Below, in pieces: positions 1 through 6,392 of a stretch of DNA of 9,753 bases. Each line of letters starts with the position of its first letter. The stretch's first letter is position 1. Below the pieces are notes generated by a model that was not told the origin of the DNA, ran no database searches, and was given only the letters and a program-made list of their open reading frames with translations. This DNA is from an uncultured Lachnospiraceae bacterium (GTDB lineage: Bacteria; Bacillota_A; Clostridia; Lachnospirales; Lachnospiraceae): positions 1 to 9,753 of the forward strand of contig CACYDL010000096.1 of NCBI GenBank assembly GCA_902773195.1, read 5' to 3'. The translations under genes and the position numbers were made by a program.

Positions 1-17
1 ATACGGAGAGAATACGG

Positions 18-52
18 AGAGGAGGCACGCCCGCGGGCATGCCTCCTCTTTT
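18..52 (+). terminator. Intrinsic terminator of a gene upstream of the window
   Basis: A 10-bp perfect stem (18-27 pairing with 40-49) can extend through an inner GCCC/GGGC helix (29-32 with 35-38) and is followed by a short T run (49-52). It is oriented for plus-strand transcription arriving from left of the window. Just before it, the 10-mer ATACGGAGAG occurs twice (1-10 and 12-21). The gene it would terminate is not visible. Confidence 0.7.
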
Positions 53-60
53 GACGTGCA

Positions 61-112
61 AAAAGCAGAAAAAGACCGGCAGACCATCCGCGACGGATTT
101 ATCTGCCGGTTT
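61..112 (-). terminator. Terminator of the DUF6465-type gene, possibly bidirectional
   Basis: The arms CCGGCAGA (76-83) and TCTGCCGG (102-109) form an 8-bp stem, extended by A75-T110. An inner ATCCG/CGGAT helix (86-90 with 94-98) has a 3-nt loop. Read on the minus strand, the stem is followed by TCTTTTT and then a second T run, as expected of a Rho-independent terminator about 12 nt after the stop codon at 122-124. The plus-strand side also carries TTTCTTT (110-116), so it could block transcription from the left as well. Confidence 0.85.
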
Positions 113-121
113 CTTTCAGAA

Positions 122-577
122 TCAAAGCTCTACCTTGTAGTCGTCGGAGCCTTCGCCGTTCACGACATAGTAGGCGACGTTCTCCTGCGGCTTGACATAG
201 ATCTCGAAGGTCTTGACAGCGCCGCCCTTGCCGGACTCCGCATAGGCCTTCATAGCCTTGTCCAGAACCGTCTTGGCTGCGAACTGATAGCCGTTGAACT
301 CGATGTAGACGTTGGTCTCCGGAGCGGCAGCCGTCTTGGCGGCGGTCTTCTTGACGGCCTTCTTGGCGTCTTCCTTCACGGCCTCAACAGCCTTCTCGAT
401 GGTTTTGGCGGCCTGCTTCGCGGTCTTCTTCGCGGCGGCTTTCTTCGGAGCAGCCTTCTTGGGAGCGGCCTTCTCCTCGGTCTTCTTCTCTTCAGCCGGA
501 GCAGCCTTCACTTCCTCTTTGACTTCTTCCACAACTTTGACGTCATCTTTCTTGACAGTCTTTTTTACCGGTGTCAT
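122..577 (-). CDS. DUF6465-type small protein with lysine/alanine-rich N-terminal tail
   Basis: A 151-residue protein of unknown function. Residues 1-86 are low complexity: an acidic/basic mixed start, then APKK/AAKK-type repeats (about 37-58) and a KAVEAVKEDAKKAVKK-like amphipathic stretch (about 60-77), resembling a histone H1-like or phasin-like tail. Residues 87-151 form a compact domain with beta-rich segments around VYIEFNGY, KTFEIYVKPQENVAYYVVN and a C-terminal KVEL. I recognise this from memory as the DUF6465 family of Clostridia, usually a basic tail plus this roughly 65-residue domain. The ATG at 577 is chosen because AAGGAGG lies 6 nt upstream. An ATG 20 codons further up would be open but lies within the leader and lacks a good ribosome binding site. 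The gene is monocistronic between its own promoter and terminator, with no transmembrane segment or signal peptide. DNA or RNA binding through the tail is only a guess. Confidence 0.88.
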   Translation of the reverse strand: MTPVKKTVKKDDVKVVEEVKEEVKAAPAEEKKTEEKAAPKKAAPKKAAAKKTAKQAAKTIEKAVEAVKEDAKKAVKKTAAKTAAAPETNVYIEFNGYQFAAKTVLDKAMKAYAESGKGGAVKTFEIYVKPQENVAYYVVNGEGSDDYKVEL

Positions 578-654
578 GATATCCTCCTTATAATATATAG
601 TAGAACGGGGTTCCTGTCTGTCCTCCGCTGATGCCACCCCTTAATATCGGAGGC

Positions 655-683
655 ATTATATAACGAAAAAAAAGTTTTGTCAA
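655..683 (-). promoter_or_regulatory. Consensus sigma-A promoter of the DUF6465-type gene
   Basis: On the minus strand TTGACA (683-678) is separated by exactly 17 nt from TATAAT (660-655), a 12/12 match to the sigma-A/sigma-70 consensus with ideal spacing. The 25-30 bp upstream (684-712) are almost pure A/T and could act as an UP element. Transcription would start near 648, giving a leader of about 70 nt. This strength predicts an abundant transcript. Confidence 0.92.
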
Positions 684-720
684 TTTTTTACAAAATTAAT
701 GTTTACAATTTGCACAAATC

Positions 721-917
721 ATCTAAACGGGATTTCGGCGGACCGGACCCGGGACCGAGGAGGGACTTCCCCCGGCCGGGAGAGCGGTTCCTGTCTGTCG
801 TCCGGTCCGGGGCGGGAAAGCGCTCCTTCGCGGCGGAGCAGGCCGAGCCCTGCCGGAAAAGCGCCACTTCGCGGCGGAGCGGCCCCGTGCCCTGCCGGGA
901 AAGAGGCCTAAGTGTGG
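721..917. other. GC-rich divergent spacer with repeats, no credible gene
   Basis: Between the minus-strand promoter (655-683) and the acetyltransferase operon the composition changes sharply from AT-rich to very GC-rich. Open frames exist on both strands (for example 677-943 plus and 723-1055 minus), but their translations are Arg/Pro/Gly/Ser-rich, match no family I know, lack ribosome binding sites and run through tandem repeats. The stretch contains a perfect 10-bp inverted repeat (739-748 with 800-809), a near-copy of a 19-bp segment of the DUF6465-type leader (786-804) and a 41/42-bp tandem repeat (814-896). I see no tRNA, known ncRNA or terminator in it. Confidence 0.6.
814..903. repeat. 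Imperfect 41/42-bp GC-rich tandem repeat, two copies plus a partial third
   Basis: Unit 1 is 814-854 and unit 2 is 855-896. Both begin GG(G/A)AAAGCGC, share the 14-mer CTTCGCGGCGGAGC and end CCCTGCC. A third copy starts GGGAAAG at 897 and soon diverges. The unit length is not a multiple of three, which argues against it being coding. Confidence 0.75.
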
Positions 918-946
918 TTGCATCCGCCGGGATTCGGCATTAAAAT
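918..946 (+). promoter_or_regulatory. Candidate promoter of the GNAT-xth-ppaC-flavin reductase operon
   Basis: TTGCAT (918-923) and TAAAAT (941-946) are separated by 17 nt. The -10 matches 5/6 of consensus and the -35 only 3/6. A start near 953 would give a 120-170 nt leader and would exclude the GTG at 912 as the acetyltransferase start. This is the best sigma-A-like match I found in the gap on this strand, but it is a prediction from sequence only. Confidence 0.4.
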
Positions 947-1096
947 AATGAAAGAAACGCGACGGCAGGCGGCAAAGCCCGCCGGACGCCGCGTGGACCG
1001 GATTTCCCGGACGACGGAAAAGAAGGGGCTCCGGGAGAAAGAAGGACAGCATCAAAGGACGGAGAAGAACGGAATGGACGGAACGGAGAACGGCAG

Positions 1097-1160
1097 GACG
1101 CCCGGATTAAGGGAGAGACAGACGGTGGCGGCGACGCCCGGATTAAAGGTGAGACGGGCG
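1097..1160. repeat. 28-bp direct duplication (36-bp offset) at the acetyltransferase 5' end
   Basis: Segments 1097-1124 and 1133-1160 match at 24 of 28 positions, with an identical 14-bp core GACGCCCGGATTAA. The offset of 36 bp keeps frame, so if translated it gives TPGL...TPGL in the protein. The first copy contains AAGGGAG, the ribosome binding site proposed for the GTG start at 1125. Confidence 0.8.
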
Positions 1161-1613
1161 GAGACAAAGGACATACCGAGGATCATGGAGCTTCTGGTCC
1201 AGGTCTGCAACGTGCACCACGACGGGCGCCCGGATATTTTCAGAAGAGACGCGGCGAAATATACGCCCGCGGAGCTGGAGATCCTGATCGCCGACGACAC
1301 GCGGCCGATCTTCGTCGGCGTCGACGGCGGAGACCGGGTCCTCGGCTACGGGTTCTGCGTCGTGACGGAGACGGAGGGCACCCACGCCCTGCAGGCCATG
1401 CGGTCGCTGTACATCGACGACCTGTGCGTGGACGAGAATCTCCGGGGCGGCGGCATCGGCCGCAGGATCTACGAGTACATCGTCGACTACGCCCGCGGCA
1501 TCGGCTGCTATCACCTGACCCTCAACGTGTGGGCCTGCAATCCCTCCGCGATGGCGTTCTATGAGGCGAGGGGCCTGAAAATGCTGAAGAAGGAGATGGA
1601 GGTCATACTGTGA
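1125..1613 (+). CDS. GNAT family N-acetyltransferase
   Basis: Transfers an acetyl group from acetyl-CoA to an unknown amine substrate, probably in the cytoplasm. From the GTG at 1125 the protein is 162 residues, normal for a single GNAT domain. The fold starts at VRRAETKDIPRIMELL (about 9-24). Acetyl-CoA-binding motif A is LCVDENLRGGGIGRR, with the RGGGIG loop at 107-112, followed by the LTLNVWACNPSAMAFYEARG segment typical of motif B. Start choice is uncertain. GTG 1125 has AAGGGAG 9 nt upstream and needs the least extra sequence. ATG 1074 has GGAG 9 nt upstream. The frame stays open to a GTG at 912, but the added residues are low-complexity, highly charged and unlike the family. The stop overlaps the next gene's GTG (GTGA), indicating translational coupling to exonuclease III. 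The substrate cannot be deduced. Confidence 0.85.
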   Translation: MAATPGLKVRRAETKDIPRIMELLVQVCNVHHDGRPDIFRRDAAKYTPAELEILIADDTRPIFVGVDGGDRVLGYGFCVVTETEGTHALQAMRSLYIDDLCVDENLRGGGIGRRIYEYIVDYARGIGCYHLTLNVWACNPSAMAFYEARGLKMLKKEMEVIL

Positions 1614-2386
1614 AATTTATTTCCTGGAATGTCAACGGCCTCAGGGCGGTCCTGAAAAAGGACTTCATGACGTTTTTCAAGGAAGCGGACGCGGACATCT
1701 TCTGCCTGCAGGAGACCAAGATGCAGGAGGGACAGGTGGCGCTCGAGCTTCCCGGGTACGAGCAGTACTACAATTACGCCGAGAAAAAGGGCTACTCCGG
1801 CACCGCGGTCTTCACGAAGCGGCATCCCCTGGCGGTGACATACGGCATCGGGATCGAGGAGCACGACCGGGAAGGGCGCGTCATCACCCTGGAGTATGAG
1901 GATTTCTACTTTATCACCGTGTACACGCCGAATTCCCAGGACGGCCTGAAGAGGCTCGCCTACCGGATGAAATGGGAGGACGATTTCCTCGCCTACTGCC
2001 GGAAGCTGGACAACGTCAAGCCCGTGATCTGGTGCGGCGACCTCAACGTCGCGCACCGTGAGATCGACCTGAAAAATCCCAGGACCAACCGCCAGAACGC
2101 CGGCTTCACGGACGAGGAGCGGGCGAAGATGACGACGGTGCTCTCGAGCGGTTTCATCGACACCTTCCGTTACTTCTATCCCGACGCTGAGGGGGTCTAC
2201 TCCTGGTGGTCCTACCGCTTCCGGGCGCGGGAGAAGAACGCCGGATGGCGCATCGACTATTTCATCGTTTCCGAGCGGCTGAAGGACCGCCTCGAGGACG
2301 CGAAGATCCTCACGGAGGTCACGGGCTCGGATCACTGCCCTGTTGAGTTGGACATCCATCTGCCCGGGGAGGGAGAAGCATGCTGA
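1610..2386 (+). CDS. xth: Exodeoxyribonuclease III / AP endonuclease (ExoA/XthA type)
   Basis: A 258-residue Mg-dependent endonuclease/exonuclease/phosphatase-fold enzyme that cleaves DNA 5' of abasic sites and trims blocked 3' ends in base excision repair. The family motifs are all present: WNVNGLR (N7), LQETK with metal-ligand E35, YTPNSQ (Y105), GDLNVAH (D144, N146), WWSYR (199-203), WRIDY (D216) and C-terminal GSDHCP (D241, H242). Length matches bacterial ExoA/XthA (about 250-270). The start is the GTG at 1610, overlapping the acetyltransferase stop, with GGAGG about 8 nt upstream inside that gene. Its own stop overlaps the next ATG by 7 nt, so the three genes are tightly coupled. It is intact and I see no atypical active-site change. 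Identity is from recognised motifs. Confidence 0.97.
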   Translation: MKFISWNVNGLRAVLKKDFMTFFKEADADIFCLQETKMQEGQVALELPGYEQYYNYAEKKGYSGTAVFTKRHPLAVTYGIGIEEHDREGRVITLEYEDFYFITVYTPNSQDGLKRLAYRMKWEDDFLAYCRKLDNVKPVIWCGDLNVAHREIDLKNPRTNRQNAGFTDEERAKMTTVLSSGFIDTFRYFYPDAEGVYSWWSYRFRAREKNAGWRIDYFIVSERLKDRLEDAKILTEVTGSDHCPVELDIHLPGEGEAC

Positions 2387-4032
2387 AAGAAGAAAAGATC
2401 TATGTGCTCGGCCACAAGAATCCTGACACCGATTCCATCTGCTCCGCCATCGCCTGCGCCTATCTCAAGAACCGGATTTACGGGGGACAGAAGTACGTCG
2501 CCTGCAGGGCGGGCCAGATCAATGAGGAGACGGAGTACGTCCTTCGGACGTTCCGCCACGATCCTCCCTTCTACCTGCCGAACGTCGGCCTGCAGGTCTC
2601 CGACCTGGAGATCGACGACGCCGAGGGGGCGCCGGACGACATCACCGTGAGAATCGCCTGGGAATACATGAAGGAGAGCGAAACGGTCACCCTGCCCGTG
2701 ATGAGTCCCGAGGGAGATCTCGAGGGACTGCTGACGGTGGGGGACATCGCGAATTATTACATCGACGCCTACACGAAGACGATCATGTCGGAGGCCAGGA
2801 CGAAATTCTACGATATCGCCGAGACCATCAACGGGACCGTGATCATCGGAAATGACCACTCCTACTTTATTAAAGGAAAGGTTCTCGTCGGCGCGGCGAC
2901 GCCGGAACGTATCGCGGAGGTCGTGGAGAAGGACGATCTCGTGATCGTCAGCAACCGGGAGGACGCCCAGAGACAGGCCGTGGAATCCGGAGCGTGCTGC
3001 ATCGTCGTGACCCTCACCGAGGACGTGTCCGAGGAGATCCGGGCCCTCGCGCAGGAGCGCGACTGCGTGGTGATCTGCACCCCCTTCGACACCTATACGA
3101 CGGCGCGCCTCATCAACCAGAGCGTCCCGGCGAAGTTCCTGATGCGCAGGAATAATCTCGTCACCTTCCGGACGGACGATTTCATCGACGACGTCCGCGT
3201 GACCATGGGAAAGAACCGCCACCGGGATTTCCCGGTGATCGACCACAGCGGGAAGTTCATCGGCATGATCTCCCGCCGGAGCGTGATCAACGCCAGGAAG
3301 AAGAAGGTGGTGCTCGTCGATCACACGGAGAAGAGCCAGGCCGCCGACAACCTCGACGAGGCGGAGATCCTCGAGATCATCGACCATCACAGGATCGGTA
3401 CGGTGGAGACCCTCCAGCCGGTCTATTTCCGGGGCGAGCCGGTGGGCTGCACCGCCACGATCCTCTACGCCATGTACCTGGAGGCGGGCGTCGAGATACC
3501 CGCAGACATCGCCGGCCTCATGTGCTCCGCCATCATCTCGGACACATTGATGTTCCGCTCGCCGACCTGCACGCCGCGGGACGAGAGAGCCTGCCGGGCC
3601 CTGGCGGGGATCGCGGGCATCGGGATCGAGGAGCACGCCAAGGCCATGTTCCGCGCGGGGAGCAACCTCAAGGGAAAGACCCCGGAGGAGATCCTGCACC
3701 AGGACTACAAGAAGTTCATTTTCGGGGAGACCGTGTTCGGCGTCGGCCAGATCAGCTCCATGGATTCCGAGGAGCTGAAGGACATCGCCCGGGTACTGGT
3801 TCCCCAGCTCGAGGAGGAGTGCGGAAGAGGCGGCGCGCAGATGGTCTTCTTCATGCTGACCGACATTCTCACCGAGGACACCACGCTGCTCTGCTGCGGA
3901 AAGGGAAGCCCCGACCTGGTCAAAGATGCGTTCGGAGCGGAGGTCGAGGACGGCATGTGCGTCCTTCCCGGCGTCGTCTCGAGAAAGAAGCAGCTCATTC
4001 CTGCCTTTATGTCCGCCCTGCAGAACGCGTAA
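2380..4032 (+). CDS. ppaC: Manganese-dependent inorganic pyrophosphatase, family II, CBS-DRTGG-CBS regulated
   Basis: Hydrolyses PPi to two phosphates, pulling biosynthetic reactions forward; cytosolic. The 550 residues fit the large nucleotide-regulated subclass. In order: DHH-family N-terminal motif GHKNPDTDS (H12, D16, D18); first CBS domain (about 72-130, containing LPVMSPEGDLEGLLTVGDI); a DRTGG-like middle domain (about 140-250); second CBS domain (about 262-304, DFPVIDHSGKFIGMISRR); then the catalytic region resumes with VDH (D314, H315), the DHH signature IIDHHR (D335-H337) and SDT (387-389). The DHHA2 lobe ends with the substrate-binding SRKKQ (534-538). In this subfamily the CBS pair binds adenine nucleotides, with AMP/ADP inhibiting and ATP or Ap4A activating; that is family knowledge, not seen here. 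The ATG lies within the end of xth, after GGGAGAAG. The next gene begins 81 bp downstream without an obvious terminator. Confidence 0.96.
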   Translation: MLKEEKIYVLGHKNPDTDSICSAIACAYLKNRIYGGQKYVACRAGQINEETEYVLRTFRHDPPFYLPNVGLQVSDLEIDDAEGAPDDITVRIAWEYMKESETVTLPVMSPEGDLEGLLTVGDIANYYIDAYTKTIMSEARTKFYDIAETINGTVIIGNDHSYFIKGKVLVGAATPERIAEVVEKDDLVIVSNREDAQRQAVESGACCIVVTLTEDVSEEIRALAQERDCVVICTPFDTYTTARLINQSVPAKFLMRRNNLVTFRTDDFIDDVRVTMGKNRHRDFPVIDHSGKFIGMISRRSVINARKKKVVLVDHTEKSQAADNLDEAEILEIIDHHRIGTVETLQPVYFRGEPVGCTATILYAMYLEAGVEIPADIAGLMCSAIISDTLMFRSPTCTPRDERACRALAGIAGIGIEEHAKAMFRAGSNLKGKTPEEILHQDYKKFIFGETVFGVGQISSMDSEELKDIARVLVPQLEEECGRGGAQMVFFMLTDILTEDTTLLCCGKGSPDLVKDAFGAEVEDGMCVLPGVVSRKKQLIPAFMSALQNA

Positions 4033-4113
4033 GAAGCGGGAATACGGACGCGGCGCCGATCATCACGGAATCGGAAGCGCAAAGGGAGCGGATACGAAGA
4101 AAGGAGCGGCCGC

Positions 4114-4719
4114 TTGAAGGAGATCTGGAGACCCGGAAATATGCTTTACCCGCTGCCCGCCGTCCTGGTGACGACGAGAAGCGCGGAGGGAAAAAACAAT
4201 ATCTGCACGGTCGCGTGGGCGGGAACCATCTGCTCGGATCCCGCCATGGTCAGCATTTCGCTCCGCCCGTCCCGTCTCAGCTGGACCTACCTGAAGGAGA
4301 CGGGGGTGTTCGGGATCAATCTGACGACGGAGGACCTGGCGCGCGCCTGCGACTACTGCGGCGTGAAGAGCGGCAGGGATACGGACAAGTTCGCCGCCTG
4401 CCGTCTCACCGTCGAGGAGGCGGAGAAGATCAGCTGCCCGCTGGTGGCGGAGTCGCCGGTCTCGATCGAGTGCCGGGTGAAGGACGAGATTCCCTGCGGC
4501 TCCCACACGATGTTCACGGCCGAGGTTCTCGCGGTCCACGCGGACCAGAGCTGTCTGGATGAGAAGGGGGCGTTCCGTCTGGAGCGGGCGCATCCCATCG
4601 TCTATTCCCACGGCGCGTACTTCGGACTGGGGAAAAAGCTCGGCACCTTCGGTTTCAGTGTCAAAAAGAATAAATGCGGAAAAACTGTCAGAAGAAAAAA
4701 TAATAAGACTGAAAACTGA
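4114..4719 (+). CDS. Flavin reductase family protein (flavoredoxin-like)
   Basis: A 201-residue FMN-binding split-barrel protein of the flavin reductase-like family. Members reduce flavins or act as FMN electron carriers; in anaerobes they are often called flavoredoxin. Visible signatures: WRPGNMLYPLPAVLVTT (6-22), NICTVAWAGTICSDPAMVSISLRPSR (about 29-54, flavin-binding core), FGINLTTEDLARACDYCGVKSGRD (family-typical) and HPIVYSHGAYFGLGKKLGTFGFSV near the end, followed by a short lysine/arginine-rich tail. The start is a TTG at 4114 supported by AAGGAG 7 nt upstream. The first ATG (4141) would delete the conserved N-terminal segment. It is likely the last gene of the operon, with a weak hairpin after it. 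The electron donor and acceptor cannot be inferred. Codon use becomes AT-rich in the last 20 codons. Confidence 0.92.
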   Translation: MKEIWRPGNMLYPLPAVLVTTRSAEGKNNICTVAWAGTICSDPAMVSISLRPSRLSWTYLKETGVFGINLTTEDLARACDYCGVKSGRDTDKFAACRLTVEEAEKISCPLVAESPVSIECRVKDEIPCGSHTMFTAEVLAVHADQSCLDEKGAFRLERAHPIVYSHGAYFGLGKKLGTFGFSVKKNKCGKTVRRKNNKTEN

Positions 4720-4739
4720 TTATGTTAATCTGCAAGTGA

Positions 4740-4763
4740 ACGAATAGTCTATCCGTCTTTTTT
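4740..4763 (+). terminator. Weak candidate terminator after the flavin reductase gene
   Basis: A 7-position stem with one A/C mismatch (4740-4746 with 4750-4756, loop GTC) is followed by CTTTTTT (4757-4763). Its position 20 bp after the stop and the T run suit an operon end, but the stem is short and AT-rich. Confidence 0.4.
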
Positions 4764-4793
4764 AACGAAAACCACTTTCACGCCGCGAAAATG

Positions 4794-4822
4794 TTTACAA
4801 ATTATTAAAACTACGTTAAGAT
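4794..4822 (+). promoter_or_regulatory. Predicted murA promoter
   Basis: TTTACA (4794-4799, 5/6 of the -35 consensus) and TAAGAT (4817-4822, 4/6 of the -10) are separated by 17 nt in a local AT-rich stretch. A start near 4829 gives a leader of about 145 nt before murA. It is the only good match in the gap and suggests murA is transcribed independently of the upstream operon. Confidence 0.6.
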
Positions 4823-4874
4823 AAACCATGTACAGCGTGGGGACGCTGGATTTCGGCGCTTTTCTGGGGAGAGC

Positions 4875-4904
4875 GGCGCCGGAGAGAAGGGAAACCCCGG
4901 TGCC
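4875..4904 (+). promoter_or_regulatory. GC-rich hairpin in the murA leader
   Basis: GGCGCCGG (4875-4882) can pair with CCGGTGCC (4897-4904), eight pairs with one G-U and a 14-nt purine-rich loop. No T run follows, so it is not an intrinsic terminator. I do not recognise it as a known riboswitch or T-box. It may be only local structure in the 145-nt leader. Confidence 0.4.
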
Positions 4905-4973
4905 TTGAAGGGGAACAGCAGGCGTCGGGCAGATTCCCGAACAAAAAAATAATAAGGGGAAAGAGGCAGACGA

Positions 4974-6266
4974 ATGGAACAGTATGTCATCAAGGGCGGA
5001 ATTCCGCTTGTGGGAGAAGTGGAGATAGCCGGTGCCAAGAACGCGGCACTGCCGATTCTGTCCGCAGCAATCATGTCGGATGAAACAGTGACGCTCGAGA
5101 ATCTTCCCGACGTCAACGATATCAATGTTCTGATCGAAGCTGTAGAGAAGATTGGAGCCAGAGTGCAGAGGGTCGACCGCCACACGGTGAAGATCAACGG
5201 ATCCACGATCCGCAACTGCGCTGTTGACTATGACAGTATAAAGAAGATCCGGGCCTCCTACTATCTGCTCGGAGCTCTGCTTGGAAAATACAACGAGGCC
5301 GAAGTACCTCTTCCCGGCGGCTGCAACATCGGAAGCCGTCCCATCGATCAGCATCTGAAGGGCTTCCGCGCGATCGGCGCGGACGTCAGCATTTCCCACG
5401 GCACCATCATCGCGAAATGTGACAATATGCACGGCGCTCATGTTTTCCTTGACGTCGTGTCTGTCGGCGCGACCATCAACATCATGATGGCCGCCTCGAG
5501 AGCGCCCGGCAGGACGATCATCGAGAATGCCGCCAAGGAGCCCCACGTCGTCGACGCGGCCAACTTCCTGAACAGCATGGGAGCCGACATCAAAGGCGCC
5601 GGCACGGACGTGATCCGCATCCACGGCGTCCAGAGATTCCACGGATGTACCTACAGCATCGTGCCGGACATGATCGAGGCCGGGACCTATATGCTGGCGG
5701 CGGCCGCCACCAGAGGCGACGTCGTGGTGAAGAACGTCATCCCGAAGCATCTTGAGGCCATCACGGCGAAGCTGTCGGAGATCGGCTGCGAGGTCGAGGA
5801 GAGCGAGGATTCCCTGAGAGTCGTCGCGTCCAAGCCGCTTCAGCGGACGCAGGTCAAGACCCTTCCCTATCCGGGCTTCCCGACGGATATGCAGCCGCAG
5901 ATCGGCGCGGTCCTGTCCCTCGCGAACGGGACGTCGATCGTCACGGAGAGTATCTTCGAGAGCCGCTTCAAATACGTCGACGAGCTCTCCAGGATGGGAG
6001 CCAACATCAAGGTCGAAGGCAACACGGCGATCATCGTCGGCACCGGACAGCTGACGGGAGCGAGAGTCTCCTCCCCGGACCTGAGAGCCGGAGCGGCCCT
6101 CGTGATCGCGGGACTGGCGGCGGAAGGCTTCACGATCGTGGACGATATCGTCTATATCCAGAGAGGCTACGAGGATTTCGACGGCAAGCTGAAGGCCCTC
6201 GGAGCGGAGATCGAGAAGGTTAATTCGGAGCTCGAGATCAGGAAATTCGAGCTGAGCGCCGGGTGA
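4974..6266 (+). CDS. murA: UDP-N-acetylglucosamine 1-carboxyvinyltransferase (MurA)
   Basis: Catalyses the first committed step of peptidoglycan synthesis in the cytoplasm: transfer of enolpyruvate from PEP to UDP-GlcNAc. The 430-residue length is standard. Key residues are visible: AGAKNAA with K22-N23, the catalytic loop PLPGGCNIGSRPIDQHL with Cys117 (the fosfomycin-target cysteine, equivalent to E. coli Cys115), GATINIMMAA, and PGFPTDMQPQ with D305. The two-lobed EPSP-synthase-like inside-out barrel repeat spans the protein. Because the loop residue is Cys rather than Asp, classical fosfomycin sensitivity is expected at the target level (family knowledge). The ATG at 4974 has AGAGG 7 nt upstream and AAGGGG a little further. 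It is monocistronic or nearly so: own promoter, long leader and a strong terminator about 60 bp after the stop. Many Clostridia carry two paralogues; I cannot tell which this is. Confidence 0.97.
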   Translation: MEQYVIKGGIPLVGEVEIAGAKNAALPILSAAIMSDETVTLENLPDVNDINVLIEAVEKIGARVQRVDRHTVKINGSTIRNCAVDYDSIKKIRASYYLLGALLGKYNEAEVPLPGGCNIGSRPIDQHLKGFRAIGADVSISHGTIIAKCDNMHGAHVFLDVVSVGATINIMMAASRAPGRTIIENAAKEPHVVDAANFLNSMGADIKGAGTDVIRIHGVQRFHGCTYSIVPDMIEAGTYMLAAAATRGDVVVKNVIPKHLEAITAKLSEIGCEVEESEDSLRVVASKPLQRTQVKTLPYPGFPTDMQPQIGAVLSLANGTSIVTESIFESRFKYVDELSRMGANIKVEGNTAIIVGTGQLTGARVSSPDLRAGAALVIAGLAAEGFTIVDDIVYIQRGYEDFDGKLKALGAEIEKVNSELEIRKFELSAG

Positions 6267-6324
6267 AGGCGGGCTGAGACACAGGCCCATCCCTCCGGAT
6301 GAGCGCAAATGAAACGGAAACGGA

Positions 6325-6354
6325 CCGGGACGTAGATGCTACGTCCCGGCTTTT
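6325..6354 (+). terminator. Strong intrinsic terminator of murA
   Basis: A perfect 11-bp stem CCGGGACGTAG (6325-6335) / CTACGTCCCGG (6339-6349) with an ATG triloop is followed by CTTTT. The in-frame ATG in the loop (6336) should not be taken as the start of the following radical SAM gene. A second hairpin follows at once (6358-6364 with 6368-6374, loop GCG), without a T run. Confidence 0.93.
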
Positions 6355-6392
6355 ATGTCTCCCCGCGGGGGAGACCGCGGGGAAGGGACGGA

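Noticed and set aside
56..631. Plus-strand 191-codon leucine/glycine-rich frame opposite the DUF6465-type gene, and an alanine/phenylalanine-rich frame at 312-593
   Set aside because: They are mirror images of Lys/Ala/Glu codons on the other strand. The apparent hydrophobicity is an artefact, and the minus-strand gene has its own perfect promoter, ribosome binding site and terminator.
686..708. Repeated TTTACAA words near the DUF6465-type promoter, also at 4794 before murA, as a shared operator
   Set aside because: These are short AT-rich words, and at murA the word is itself the -35 element. Spacing does not fit a regulator site I know.
677..943. Small open frames in the divergent spacer on both strands
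   Set aside because: They lack ribosome binding sites, have an odd Arg/Pro/Ser composition and cross tandem repeats whose 41/42-bp unit shifts frame.
912..1124. Longer acetyltransferase starting at GTG 912 or ATG 948
   Set aside because: No convincing ribosome binding site is present at either, the extension is low-complexity and charged, and GTG 912 would lie upstream of the best candidate promoter.
4829..4973. T-box or known riboswitch in the murA leader
   Set aside because: I could not find the conserved T-box bulge or any riboswitch core motif; only a simple hairpin is visible.
4749..6308. Long minus-strand open frame (519 codons) opposite murA, with similar long antisense frames opposite xth (1559-2359), ppaC (2332-3699), the radical SAM gene (6339-7490) and hslO (7492-8304)
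   Set aside because: They lie opposite genes with clear catalytic motifs, their translations are Arg/Asp/Val/His-rich and match no family, and high-GC codon bias naturally leaves antisense frames open.
6336..6392. ATG 6336 as start of the radical SAM gene
   Set aside because: It forms the triloop of the murA terminator hairpin and has no Shine-Dalgarno sequence.
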